DNA of 61,922 nt from positions 66,125 to 128,046 of the forward strand of contig DUAT01000061.1 in NCBI GenBank assembly GCA_012960755.1. The letters run 5' to 3'. Made by a program: the position numbers and the translations under genes. Positions 9,861 to 18,557 of the stretch are shown here, one piece after another. Under the pieces are notes generated by a model, which saw only the letters and a list, made by a program, of their open reading frames with translations, ran no database searches and was not told the origin of the DNA. The DNA comes from Gammaproteobacteria bacterium. GTDB lineage: Bacteria; Pseudomonadota; Gammaproteobacteria; Pseudomonadales; Azotimanducaceae_A. Position 1 is the first letter of the stretch. Each line of letters opens with the position of its first letter.

Positions 9861-11231
9861 TCAGCTCGAGGGTATTTTCAGGACCTGACCGGTTCTTATC
9901 ATTTCAGTGCGTAGTCCATTTACCTTCATCAGGCTTTTGGCTGAAACGCGATACTTAACAGCGATATCAGATAGTGTATCACCACTTTCTATTCTGTAGG
10001 TCGCAAGTTCGTTACCTCCGCCGCGTTTTTTCCAGTCCAGATAAGAACCCTCGGGTGGCTTGCTTTTGAAATAGCGGTTAACCCCTTGAAATATAGCCCT
10101 GGCCATTGCCGCCTGATGGCTTTTTGTTTTCAGTCGTCTGGCTTCTGCCGGATTTGATATATAACCTGTTTCAATTAGCAGGGAGGGAATATCCGGAGAC
10201 TTCAGCACAGCAAACGAGGCCTGTTCGACTCGCTTCTTGTGCAGTCTGTTGACGGATTTGATTGCATTGAGAACCTGATCCCCCATTTCCAAACTGGCCG
10301 CCAGGCTATCGGTCATGAACAGGTCGAGCAGCACAAAGGCTAACAGGTCATCCTTGTCGTCAAGGCTGACTCCACCAACCCCACCAATGAGATCTGCCCG
10401 GTTTTCTTTCTCTGCAAGCCAGCGAGCTGTTTCACTGGTTGCACCGCGCTGGGAGATGGCATAAACGGACGCACCTTTGGCTTCTGCAGTCTTGAACGCA
10501 TCCGCGTGAATCGAGAGAAACACATCAGCCTGATTGTTGCGCGCAATCTCGGTACGTTTACGCAGGCTGATAAAATAGTCACCTTTGCGGATCAATACCG
10601 CCTTGTAACCAGGCTCATTGGCAAAATAACCTGCAAGTTTTTCAGCAATACCGAGAACGATGTTCTTCTCATATAACCTGCCGCGAGCAATCGCCCCCGG
10701 ATCATCACCGCCATGCCCCGCATCAATCGCAACAACCACATCACGCATTTGCTGAGAAATTCTGTCGGCTTGCTGAACAGGTACAATTTGCTGATCTGCA
10801 GTGTAAAGATCGACGACCAGTCGATCGCCATATTGCAGGATTGGTTTCAAAATAAAACTTCTCGGTTTGACCTGGTCGCTCAGGTCCAGCACAACCCGAA
10901 GATCATTTTTACCGCGGGCTGCGCTTCGCATTTTGAGAATAGGGGTATCACCCAGTTCAATTTGATCAAATACCGTATCCAGTTGCGCACCCTCGATATC
11001 GATAACCAGACGCAGGGGATTGGCAAGCGTTAAAATCTTGTGCTCAACCGGGGTGCTTAAATCGAAAACGATACGGGTTCTCTCCGGGGACTGGCGGACC
11101 CGGACACTATCAATAGAGGCAACATTGGCAAGACAAGTATCAATGAAGGTTAGCGACAAGAAGAGGGATAGGACTACCGCAATCTTGTGAACTGGCCGTT
11201 TGGCTATTGCCACATACCAATGAGCAATCAT
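9861..11231 (-). CDS. amiB: N-acetylmuramoyl-L-alanine amidase with AMIN and LysM domains
   Basis: This secreted zinc amidase splits the amide bond between muramic acid and the stem peptide, mainly at the division septum. The 456-residue product has an N-terminal hydrophobic signal (about 15-36, ending CLANVAS), an AMIN localisation domain (about 38-135), an Amidase_3 catalytic domain (about 165-390) and one C-terminal LysM (about 410-455). Zinc ligands and catalytic residues are visible in AIDAGHGGDDPGA, RLYEKNIVL, LSIHADAF and LLIETGYISN. The LysM end and the tsaE-amiB-mutL order fit the AmiB branch rather than AmiC. Confidence 0.93.
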   Translation of the reverse strand: MIAHWYVAIAKRPVHKIAVVLSLFLSLTFIDTCLANVASIDSVRVRQSPERTRIVFDLSTPVEHKILTLANPLRLVIDIEGAQLDTVFDQIELGDTPILKMRSAARGKNDLRVVLDLSDQVKPRSFILKPILQYGDRLVVDLYTADQQIVPVQQADRISQQMRDVVVAIDAGHGGDDPGAIARGRLYEKNIVLGIAEKLAGYFANEPGYKAVLIRKGDYFISLRKRTEIARNNQADVFLSIHADAFKTAEAKGASVYAISQRGATSETARWLAEKENRADLIGGVGGVSLDDKDDLLAFVLLDLFMTDSLAASLEMGDQVLNAIKSVNRLHKKRVEQASFAVLKSPDIPSLLIETGYISNPAEARRLKTKSHQAAMARAIFQGVNRYFKSKPPEGSYLDWKKRGGGNELATYRIESGDTLSDIAVKYRVSAKSLMKVNGLRTEMIRTGQVLKIPSS

Positions 11232-11281
11232 TTCGGTTTGTACGTTCTTTTTATTATCGGTTGCAGTCTCATATTTTTTTG

Positions 11282-11761
11282 TTAACGACCATCACAATCA
11301 GTCAGGGTCTGACAAATTTCGTGACCACGAGCTGATTTCCCTTCAACCCTTAGTCGTCTACCCATCCCCTCAGTTAACTTGACGGTGAGTTGAATGCTGA
11401 GATCGCAATCCGGTAAAAACCCTTGCCCACGTTCAGGCCATTCTACCAGACATAGCTCGTTAGCATCGAGATAGTCGTCGATTCCCAGGTATTCTAACTC
11501 TTCCGGATCATTAAGTCTGTACAGATCAAAATGATAAACATGACCCTTTTGCAGATTATAAGGCTCAACGAGGGTAAATGTCGGACTTTTGACCGCACCG
11601 GAGTATCCCATTGCACGCAACATCCCTCGACAGAAGGTTGTCTTACCCGCACCCAATTGTCCTTCGAGAAACACCACGCCACGACCATCCAGTAATTTCG
11701 ACAGCCTGGAGGCTATTTCAAGCGTCGCATTTTCATCAGCAAGGTAGATTTCAAATGTCAT
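11282..11761 (-). CDS. tsaE: tRNA threonylcarbamoyladenosine biosynthesis ATPase TsaE
   Basis: TsaE is the small P-loop ATPase that works with TsaD and TsaB in making t6A37 in ANN-decoding tRNAs. The 159-residue product has FLEGQLGAGKTTFCRGML as the P-loop, SPTFTLVEPY, the conserved HFDLYRL and the ...LVEWPERG segment. Length matches the family (about 150-160). Its ATG overlaps the end of nnr by 11 bases, implying coupled translation, and amiB follows after 50 bases. This is the standard yjeF-yjeE-amiB order. Confidence 0.95.
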   Translation of the reverse strand: MTFEIYLADENATLEIASRLSKLLDGRGVVFLEGQLGAGKTTFCRGMLRAMGYSGAVKSPTFTLVEPYNLQKGHVYHFDLYRLNDPEELEYLGIDDYLDANELCLVEWPERGQGFLPDCDLSIQLTVKLTEGMGRRLRVEGKSARGHEICQTLTDCDGR

Positions 11762-13271
11762 TTAACAGTCTTCGGATTCCCGCTATTAGGTCAGTGGCCA
11801 GCAATCCTCGCTCACCTTCAATGGCGGTACACTGGTCAGCAGCGAAGGAATGCACGACAACCCCGAGCTGTGCCGCAATCTCCTGGCTACAACCCTGTGC
11901 CAGCAGGGCTCCGATAACCCCGCTTAACACATCACCCATTCCCGCCGATGACATACCCGGATTGCCGTACGCCGATAATGAGGTGCCTGTCGATTGAACG
12001 ATGGAACCACAGCCTTTGAGCACAACATTACCGCCATATCGCTCTTGTACGGCTAATGCCGCGGCAAATCTATCTTTCTGTATTGACGGCACCTGGGTTT
12101 TGAGCAGATTCGCCGCTTCTCCGGGGTGCGGTGTGAGTATCCAATGCGGATTCTTGCGGGGGCTTTTCGCCAGAAGATTCAGCCCATCGGCGTCCACCAC
12201 CATAGGTCTATCTGCCTCGTCACAGCTTGACTGCACATTTTTTGAGATCATATTCGACCAATCGCTCTGGCCCAGTCCTGGACCCAGCACAACCACTGAA
12301 GCTTTCGACAACAAGGTATCCAGCGCTGCTGAGTCAGCGATTCCCCGGACCATGAGCTCAGGTTGTTGCGCCATGATAAACCCAGCGTGGCTGGGATGGG
12401 TCGCCACCGTCACCAAACCAGCCCCGCTGCGCATGGCTGCGACGGCAGCCATGGCAACCGCACCCCCCATGCCCTGGTCACCACCGACTACCAGTAAATG
12501 TCCGAAGTGATTCTTGTGGGCATTCCTTTGGCGAGGAAGCAGGAATTTTATAAGTTCGGCATAGTCCAGTCGGACGCAGGAAGAATCTACTTCGGCATAA
12601 ATGTCCCGGGGCACAGCAAGGTCCGCGAATACAAGCTCGCCAGTGTGATCGGGACCCTGGAATGTCAATAACCCGCGCTTCAGACCAATAAAGGTAACTG
12701 TCACTGCTGCAGTAACGGCGATACCCAACACTGCGCCTGTATCAGCGTCGAGACCTGAGGGGATATCAACAGCCAGCACATCAGCCGGACCTGTGTTGAT
12801 AGCCTCTATGATTTGCCGATAGTACGACCGCACCTCGCCTTGTGCGCCTATTCCCAGCAGTGCATCGACGACGACATCGGTCTTCAGCAATTCCTCTACT
12901 TGAGTTTCCAGTGCTCCAGTGGCTGTGAAATCGAGCATCCTCGCCGATGTTGATTGGCAGTATTCATAGCCTGCTTTCGCATCAGCCGACAGTTTGCCAG
13001 CCATCCCTACAACCAGAACCATCACCTGAATATTCTGTTCGGCCAGCATGCCAGCAATAATGTACCCATCGCCTGCATTGTTGCCGCTACCACAGAAAAC
13101 CGAAACTGACTGTGTATGCGGCCACTTCTGCAACAGGGTTTCGACACAGGCAGTGGCCGCTCTTCGCATAAGCGTCAGGCCAGGGACTCCCCTGGAATCG
13201 ATAGCAATTCGATCCAGTTGTCGCACCTGTTCTGCTGTGTAGAGTAAACCTGGCAGATTCGCTGGTATCAT
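11751..13271 (-). CDS. nnr: Bifunctional NAD(P)H-hydrate epimerase / ADP-dependent dehydratase
   Basis: Nnr repairs hydrated NAD(P)H: the N-terminal YjeF_N domain epimerises R- and S-forms and the C-terminal ribokinase-like domain dehydrates the S-form using ADP. The 506-residue product starts MIPANLPGLLYTAEQVRQLD; CGSGNNAGDGYIIA marks the epimerase and NPGMSSAGMGDVLSGVIGAL the dehydratase. The frame stays open to 13436, but the extra 55 residues are non-family sequence reaching into queG, so ATG 13271 is preferred. It is the first gene of the superoperon and is divergent from queG. A TATAAT lies about 95 bases upstream. Confidence 0.95.
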   Translation of the reverse strand: MIPANLPGLLYTAEQVRQLDRIAIDSRGVPGLTLMRRAATACVETLLQKWPHTQSVSVFCGSGNNAGDGYIIAGMLAEQNIQVMVLVVGMAGKLSADAKAGYEYCQSTSARMLDFTATGALETQVEELLKTDVVVDALLGIGAQGEVRSYYRQIIEAINTGPADVLAVDIPSGLDADTGAVLGIAVTAAVTVTFIGLKRGLLTFQGPDHTGELVFADLAVPRDIYAEVDSSCVRLDYAELIKFLLPRQRNAHKNHFGHLLVVGGDQGMGGAVAMAAVAAMRSGAGLVTVATHPSHAGFIMAQQPELMVRGIADSAALDTLLSKASVVVLGPGLGQSDWSNMISKNVQSSCDEADRPMVVDADGLNLLAKSPRKNPHWILTPHPGEAANLLKTQVPSIQKDRFAAALAVQERYGGNVVLKGCGSIVQSTGTSLSAYGNPGMSSAGMGDVLSGVIGALLAQGCSQEIAAQLGVVVHSFAADQCTAIEGERGLLATDLIAGIRRLLNDI

Positions 13272-13365
13272 ATGTTTGGTACGCTTCCTGGGCAGTACAG
13301 ATGGTGCAGAGCTTACCAGATGACCCAATACAAGGCGCGATTCCGCAAAGTCCTGGTATGTCCTT

Positions 13366-13371
13366 ATTATA
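13366..13371 (-). promoter_or_regulatory. Possible -10 box of the nnr/hfq superoperon promoter
   Basis: A perfect TATAAT reads on the minus strand in the 152-base divergent nnr-queG intergenic region, about 95 bases before the nnr ATG. The -35 position holds only a weak TTTTCG-like hexamer at 17-18 bases. It is plausible as the leading promoter of the minus-strand superoperon; hfq usually has further internal promoters, which I could not pick out. Confidence 0.35.
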
Positions 13372-13423
13372 AAGAGTACCGAAAAGATCGAAAAAGGCAC
13401 TTGAGTGGTTACAATTACACCCA

Positions 13424-14515
13424 ATGAACCAGTCAATCTACCAACAGCTCAGCAAAAATATCCATGAATGGGGCATGACTTTGGGGTTTCAACAGGTCGG
13501 CATTACCGATACTGATCTTAAAATCCACGAACATCATCTGGAGAAATGGCTTGATCAAGGCTATCACGGCGAAATGCGGTACATGGCGAGTCACGGCCAT
13601 AAACGCAGCCGACCCCCGAGCCTGGTTGAAAACACCACACGAATCATTGCTGTCCGTATGAACTACCTGCCAGAACAGACCGAACCTGTGCAGGTTCTGC
13701 ATCGTAATCAATCTGCATACGTGGCCCGTTACACCATGGGTCGCGATTATCATAAAGTAATACGTAAACGGCTGGTTAAACTCTGGAACCAGATCCGGCA
13801 GCACCTGAAGGAACACAACCTGCCCGAATACTCCGGTCGGGTGTTTACTGACAGCGCCCCGGTGCTGGAAAAGGCTATCGCAGAAAAATCCGGCCTGGGT
13901 TGGATCGGTAAGAATACGCTGCTACTTAACCGCGAAGCCGGATCGTGGTTCTTTCTCGGTGAAATATTTACCGACATACCGCTTACAGTTGATGAGCACT
14001 ATGGTGAGGAACACTGTGGCAGTTGTAGTGCATGTATTGATGTCTGCCCTACAGACGCAATTGTCGCACCCTATCAACTCGATGCGAGAAAATGCATTTC
14101 ATACCTAACGATCGAACACAGGGGTAGCATAGACGAAAATCTGCGAGCCGCAATGGGCAACCGGATTTTTGGCTGCGATGATTGCCAACTGTTCTGCCCG
14201 TGGAACAAGTTCGCGAAATTCACGGACGAGGACGATTTCAATCCGAAGCATAATCTCGACCGTGCCGATTTGCTGACGCTGTTTAGCTGGACTGAGGATG
14301 AGTTCCTCAGCAGAACAGAGGGTTCGGCAATTCGGCGCACCGGCTACGAAGGCTGGCAGAGGAACATTGCGATATCAATGGGTAACGCCGACCCTGATGA
14401 AAAAATCATTGCTGCGCTGACGCTAAGAAAATCGACCGCGTCGCCGATGGTCAGGGAACATATCGATTGGGCGTTGGTTCAACAACAAAAGAGCCGGGAA
14501 TCTAAGAATTTGTGA
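13424..14515 (+). CDS. queG: Epoxyqueuosine reductase QueG
   Basis: QueG is a cobalamin- and [4Fe-4S]-dependent reductase that turns epoxyqueuosine into queuosine at the wobble base of GUN tRNAs. The 363-residue product has the N-terminal cobalamin-binding region, KSGLGWIGKNTLLLNREAGS, two ferredoxin-like cysteine sets (CGSCSACIDVCPTDAI and CDDCQLFCPWNKF) and the short HEAT-like C-terminus. It is divergent from nnr and convergent with orn, the usual yjeS-yjeF head-to-head pair. No changes in the cluster ligands are seen. Confidence 0.96.
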   Translation: MNQSIYQQLSKNIHEWGMTLGFQQVGITDTDLKIHEHHLEKWLDQGYHGEMRYMASHGHKRSRPPSLVENTTRIIAVRMNYLPEQTEPVQVLHRNQSAYVARYTMGRDYHKVIRKRLVKLWNQIRQHLKEHNLPEYSGRVFTDSAPVLEKAIAEKSGLGWIGKNTLLLNREAGSWFFLGEIFTDIPLTVDEHYGEEHCGSCSACIDVCPTDAIVAPYQLDARKCISYLTIEHRGSIDENLRAAMGNRIFGCDDCQLFCPWNKFAKFTDEDDFNPKHNLDRADLLTLFSWTEDEFLSRTEGSAIRRTGYEGWQRNIAISMGNADPDEKIIAALTLRKSTASPMVREHIDWALVQQQKSRESKNL

Positions 14516-14609
14516 AGTTAACACGGAAGCCTTACCATCGATGTACGAAGAAGTCTGTTCGGGGCGGGGGCGCCGAGCCCGGGGGAATGCTTAAACCTGA
14601 TAAGGGGTA

Positions 14610-15158
14610 CTACGGCTTCAAATGAAAAAAGTTGTCACGATAGTGCTGTAGTTCCTCGATTGATTCCCGGATATCATCAATCGCGCGATGGTTTCCCTTC
14701 TTCTCAATTCCCCCAGCCACATCAGGCCGCCAGCGCATCGCGAGTTCCTTGATGGTACTCACATCAATACTGCGATAATGCAGATAACCTTCAAGCTCAG
14801 GAGTATATTTCACCAGGAATCTTCGATCCTGGCCGATGGTGTTGCCGCACAGGGGAGCTTGCTGATGTGCCACATGGCGTTTGATAAAATCCAGAGTTGC
14901 CTGTTCAGCTTCGGCCTCCGTAACCCCCTCAGCCTTGATGCGATCCAACAAACCGGAGGCTGTATGATGAGTTGTATTCCACTCGTCCATACTATCGAAC
15001 AGCGCCTGATCCTGAGTGATAACGAATACCGGCCCTTCTTCGATAATGTTCAGCGAAGAATCAGTGATGATGGTCGCAATCTCGATGATGCGGTCAACTT
15101 CAGGATTCAGACCGGTCATCTCAAGGTCCATCCAAACGAGGTTTTCCGAATACGACAC
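14610..15158 (-). CDS. orn: Oligoribonuclease
   Basis: Orn degrades 2-5 nt RNAs and pGpG, and so completes cyclic-di-GMP breakdown. The 182-residue product has the DEDDh motifs: WMDLEMTGLNPE, the central FLVKYTPELE region and a C-terminal HRAIDDIRESIEEL. Start choice: the frame stays open to ATG 15242, but GTG 15158 gives a family-length protein and has a GGGGGA Shine-Dalgarno 4 bases upstream, whereas the upstream 28 residues resemble nothing in the family. The link to fimX nearby is functional as well as positional, since both concern c-di-GMP. Confidence 0.95.
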   Translation of the reverse strand: MSYSENLVWMDLEMTGLNPEVDRIIEIATIITDSSLNIIEEGPVFVITQDQALFDSMDEWNTTHHTASGLLDRIKAEGVTEAEAEQATLDFIKRHVAHQQAPLCGNTIGQDRRFLVKYTPELEGYLHYRSIDVSTIKELAMRWRPDVAGGIEKKGNHRAIDDIRESIEELQHYRDNFFHLKP

Positions 15159-15293
15159 CTGTCCCCCTGCTGGCTTTAATCTGATAATTTTAACTATTAT
15201 GCAGTAATTGTGTATTGAATCCATTCGCATCCAGTTCTGCACCCACCATCTGCATAACGTACAATAAGTGTTCCAATCGATCAGGATCCAACA

Positions 15294-16094
15294 TTGATTC
15301 CTCTCATCCTAGAACCAGAAGCTTTGGCGAAGCTCATGTCGGAAGAAGATCTACTGTTAGTCGATCTTTCAAGCCCACAGACCTTTGAGCAGGCCCACCT
15401 GGCCAACGCAATTCAGGTACTGCCCAGGGAACTCATTTCAGGAACCAGGCCTGCTGTGGGAAAGTTACCAGGCATCGATCAGTTAAACGCATTGTTCTCC
15501 CGTATTGGCTATCGACCAGATCAACATATAGTCGCCTATGATGATGAGGGCGGTGGTTGGGCTGGCAGATTTATCTGGACCCTGGATGTCATCGGACACA
15601 AAAAGACCTCTTACCTTAATGGTGGTATCCATGCCTGGTTAGCCGCCAAATTACCAACAACCACCGAGTTACCCAAAATTTCCCCAAGTTCTGTCAATGT
15701 TTCGATCAATGGTAAATTTATTGCCAGCAAAGCAGATGTGTTGCACAGCCTTGACAACCCCAATGCCGTTATCTGGGATGCAAGAACCCCGGAAGAACAT
15801 ACCGGGGCCAAAGTTGTCGCCGCCCGGGGAGGACGTATCCCCGGTGCCGTGAACCTCGAATGGACCGAGGTAATGGACCGAGATCATCAGCTGCGGATTC
15901 ACCCGGATGTTGTGGAACTGCTGGACTCACGCGGGATTTCCGCAGAAAAGGAGATTATCACCCACTGCCAAACCCATCACCGCTCCGGTTTCACCTACCT
16001 CGTCGGCAAAAGTCTTGGATACAAAATTCAGGCCTATGATGGTTCCTGGTCGGAATGGGGAAATGACCCTGATACACCCATTGAGGCAGGATAG
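15294..16094 (+). CDS. rhdA: Thiosulfate sulfurtransferase, RhdA type
   Basis: This two-domain rhodanese moves sulfane sulfur from thiosulfate-like donors. The 266-residue product has an inactive N-terminal rhodanese domain (about 1-120) and an active C-terminal one with persulfide Cys225 in HCQTHHRSG, the distinctive loop of Azotobacter/Pseudomonas RhdA. The start is TTG 15294 with AGGA 8 bases upstream; no nearby ATG preserves the family N-terminus (LILEPEALA). Its TAG stop abuts the psd start codon with no spacer and in the same frame. The rhdA-psd pairing matches Pseudomonas. Confidence 0.9.
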   Translation: MIPLILEPEALAKLMSEEDLLLVDLSSPQTFEQAHLANAIQVLPRELISGTRPAVGKLPGIDQLNALFSRIGYRPDQHIVAYDDEGGGWAGRFIWTLDVIGHKKTSYLNGGIHAWLAAKLPTTTELPKISPSSVNVSINGKFIASKADVLHSLDNPNAVIWDARTPEEHTGAKVVAARGGRIPGAVNLEWTEVMDRDHQLRIHPDVVELLDSRGISAEKEIITHCQTHHRSGFTYLVGKSLGYKIQAYDGSWSEWGNDPDTPIEAG

Positions 16095-16895
16095 TTGTTG
16101 GTACTATTGCAGCGGATCGTCCCCCATCACCTCATCTCCCGCATTGTTGGATGGGTTGCCAACAGCAGAATAAGCTGGATAAAAAACATCTTTATCAGAA
16201 CCATAATCAAACGCTACCAGGTCGACACCAGCGAAGCTCTGAAGCAGGACATCCATGCTTATGACACATTCAATGATTTCTTCACGCGTCAGCTTAAACC
16301 CGAGGCTCGTCCTGTTGGCGGCAGGTTTTGTTCCCCCGCTGATGGCTCGGTATCTGCTGCTGGTGACATAACCTGCGGCCAACTGATACAGGCCAAGGGT
16401 ATAGACTACTCGTTACAAAAACTGCTAGGCAGAGATGACGTTTCTGACTTTCAGCAAGGCAGCTTCATCACGATTTATCTCTCGCCCCGGGATTATCACC
16501 GGGTCCACTGCCCCGCCAACGCTGAGCTTTACCGCGCCCGCTACGTTCCGGGTCGCTTGTTCTCGGTAAACCAGGCAACAACAGACGGTGTTAAAGACCT
16601 GTTTGCAGTTAATGAACGGCTCGTCATGGATTTTAATACGGGTTCAGGCAAGATGACCGTTGTTATGGTCGGCGCCATGATCGTCGCTGCCATCAAACCG
16701 GCCTGGCGGCTAAAACCCTACCAGGCTCGAATAGCCATTGAAGAAACTTTCTCGCCAACAAAAACATTTGAAATCGGCGAGGAGTTGGGGCTTTTCCAGA
16801 TGGGCTCGACGGCCATTGTGTTGCTGCAGGAACGCGTCAACTGGCTGAGAACGGCATCTACTTCAGTCAGGATGGGTGAAGCAATCGTTGTATGA
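16095..16895 (+). CDS. psd: Phosphatidylserine decarboxylase proenzyme
   Basis: Psd makes phosphatidylethanolamine at the inner membrane. The 266-residue proenzyme should self-cleave between Gly237 and Ser238 in FQMGSTAIV to leave a pyruvoyl group. Asp83 (PADGS), His138 (RVHCP) and Ser238 fit the Asp-His-Ser triad. Translation must start at TTG 16095 or TTG 16098, because an in-frame TAG, the rhdA stop, lies immediately before; no ATG occurs until far inside. The N-terminus is therefore about ten residues shorter than I recall for Pseudomonas homologues. A weak AGG lies in the rhdA end. Convergent with epmA. Confidence 0.93.
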   Translation: MLVLLQRIVPHHLISRIVGWVANSRISWIKNIFIRTIIKRYQVDTSEALKQDIHAYDTFNDFFTRQLKPEARPVGGRFCSPADGSVSAAGDITCGQLIQAKGIDYSLQKLLGRDDVSDFQQGSFITIYLSPRDYHRVHCPANAELYRARYVPGRLFSVNQATTDGVKDLFAVNERLVMDFNTGSGKMTVVMVGAMIVAAIKPAWRLKPYQARIAIEETFSPTKTFEIGEELGLFQMGSTAIVLLQERVNWLRTASTSVRMGEAIVV

Positions 16896-16934
16896 CGCGG
16901 TCGCATCTGTTTGACAGATTCAATGCGTGGTGTT

Positions 16935-17942
16935 TCAGCAATCCTCAATGCCGAAACTCAGGACCTCCTGAATTGATTCTTTATCGGTCAACAGCATCAA
17001 CAGTCGATCCAGCCCTATTGCTACACCGGTGCAAGTCGGCATTTCTGCCATAGCTGCCAGTAATCGCTGATCACTGAGCATCATCGGCAAGCCCCGCGAC
17101 TCACGGATACGGTTATCCCTGGCAATTCTGCGAGTAAGTTCAGTAGGGTCGGTGAGTTCATCATATCCATTAGCCAGTTCAAGACCCTGCCAGTACAACT
17201 CAAATCTCAGGGCAACCTGATCCCCGGCCACCTGACCCACCTTTGACAAGGACGCCTGTGTCGCCGGGAATTCAGTCACGAATTGAGGATCCAACAGCCC
17301 GGGTTCGATTCCCCTTGAGAACAGCAAACCTAACAGGTCATCAATGACGCCCTCGTCTTCATAATTCTCTTCATTATAGGCATTCCCGGCAAAACCAGGG
17401 AGTTTCGAATGGGTGATTTCTAACAACTGCTGGCTTGATACCCGATGCGGGTTTACCGAGTATTGATGCTCGAAAAGTGATCTGTAGGTTCCGGATTCGA
17501 CAGGTTCGAAGACTTGTTCGAACTCGCGGCAAAGGCCTGTTATCAAGTCTTTAACCTCATCCATAAGCTCCACCAGCCCCATACCAGGCCGGTACCATTC
17601 CAGCATGGTAAATTCCGGATTGTGGTGTGCACCTGATTCGCCGCCCCGAAACGCCGGACAAATCTGAAAGATTGCACCAGACCCGTAAGCCAGGAGTCGT
17701 TTCATGGCAAACTCCGGCGAGGTCTGGAGAAAGTAAGCCTGATTCCCTTGTTTTACCCGCATACTTTCGATATGCGGATCTGTGGCTCCTCTGCTGCCCA
17801 GGGAAGGGGTGGTAACTTCCAGAACACTTCGGGCAGTAAAGAACGCCCTGACCAATCTCATGAGTCTGGCCCGGTCCTGCAGCAAACGAACTTGTGATTG
17901 CCCGGACATGGGATGCTCTGAAAAGGAATGTGGTTGCGCCAT
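16935..17942 (-). CDS. epmA: EF-P (R)-beta-lysine ligase EpmA
   Basis: EpmA (GenX/PoxA/YjeA) is a truncated class II lysyl-tRNA synthetase that ligates beta-lysine to Lys34 of EF-P. The 335-residue product has motif 2 (FQICPAFRGGESGAHHNPEFTM, first part) and motif 3 (GVAIGLDRLLMLL) and lacks an anticodon-binding domain, as expected. ATG 17942 lies 10 bases after the efp stop; the open frame extends to 18047 inside efp, but those residues are not family-like. No strong Shine-Dalgarno is present, suggesting coupling to efp. The gene looks intact although its partner epmB is broken. Confidence 0.94.
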   Translation of the reverse strand: MAQPHSFSEHPMSGQSQVRLLQDRARLMRLVRAFFTARSVLEVTTPSLGSRGATDPHIESMRVKQGNQAYFLQTSPEFAMKRLLAYGSGAIFQICPAFRGGESGAHHNPEFTMLEWYRPGMGLVELMDEVKDLITGLCREFEQVFEPVESGTYRSLFEHQYSVNPHRVSSQQLLEITHSKLPGFAGNAYNEENYEDEGVIDDLLGLLFSRGIEPGLLDPQFVTEFPATQASLSKVGQVAGDQVALRFELYWQGLELANGYDELTDPTELTRRIARDNRIRESRGLPMMLSDQRLLAAMAEMPTCTGVAIGLDRLLMLLTDKESIQEVLSFGIEDC

Positions 17943-17952
17943 AGCTTGGGGG

Positions 17953-18525
17953 CTAGGATTTCGCCCGACTTTGATACTCACCCGTTCGTGTATCGATTCG
18001 CAGAGTTTCCCCAATGTTAATGAACAAAGGCACCTTAACAACTGCACCAGTGCTCAGGGTCGCGGGTTTTGTTCCGCCCTGGGCAGTATCTCCCTTTAGA
18101 CCGGGATCAGTATCAACGACCTCCAGTTCGACAAAATTCGGAGCTGCCACAGCAATGGGATTGTCATTCCACAAGGTCACCGCATAAATTTCATTTTCCT
18201 TCAGCCACCGGACACATTCTGATACTGCTGCCTTATCCGCTCCAAGCTGCTCAAAACTACCGTCCGTCTTCATGAAATGCCAGTATTCACCATCGTTATA
18301 GACGTATTCCATATCGAGATCCAAGACATCTGCTCCTTCGAGTGACTCGCCCGACTTGAACGTACGCTCCCAGACTCGTCCCGAAGCCAGGTTGCGGAGT
18401 TTGACGCGATTAAAGGCCTGGCCTTTACCGGGTTTAACGAATTCATTCTCCAGAATTGAACAGGGGTCTCCTTCCAGCATAACTTTAAGACCTGATTTGA
18501 ATTCGTTGGTAGAATAGGATGCCAT
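17953..18525 (-). CDS. efp: Translation elongation factor P
   Basis: EF-P rescues ribosomes stalled at polyproline. The 190-residue product starts [12 protein letters not shown] and has the KOW-like, OB and second OB domains. The modifiable lysine is Lys34 in KPGKGQAF, which places this EF-P in the EpmA (lysyl) class rather than the EarP (Arg32) class. Start 18525 is chosen over an ATG two codons upstream because it gives the standard N-terminus. efp and epmA form a minus-strand pair; the epmB remnant is divergent, its start only 32 bases away, as in E. coli. Confidence 0.96.
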   Translation of the reverse strand: MASYSTNEFKSGLKVMLEGDPCSILENEFVKPGKGQAFNRVKLRNLASGRVWERTFKSGESLEGADVLDLDMEYVYNDGEYWHFMKTDGSFEQLGADKAAVSECVRWLKENEIYAVTLWNDNPIAVAAPNFVELEVVDTDPGLKGDTAQGGTKPATLSTGAVVKVPLFINIGETLRIDTRTGEYQSRAKS

Positions 18526-18557
18526 CAACATTCTCTTTCATTCAAAACAAAAAAAGC

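Noticed and set aside
14516..14609. GC-rich hairpin between queG and orn as an intrinsic terminator
   Set aside because: The GC-rich stretch lacks a clean stem and a T-run on either strand.
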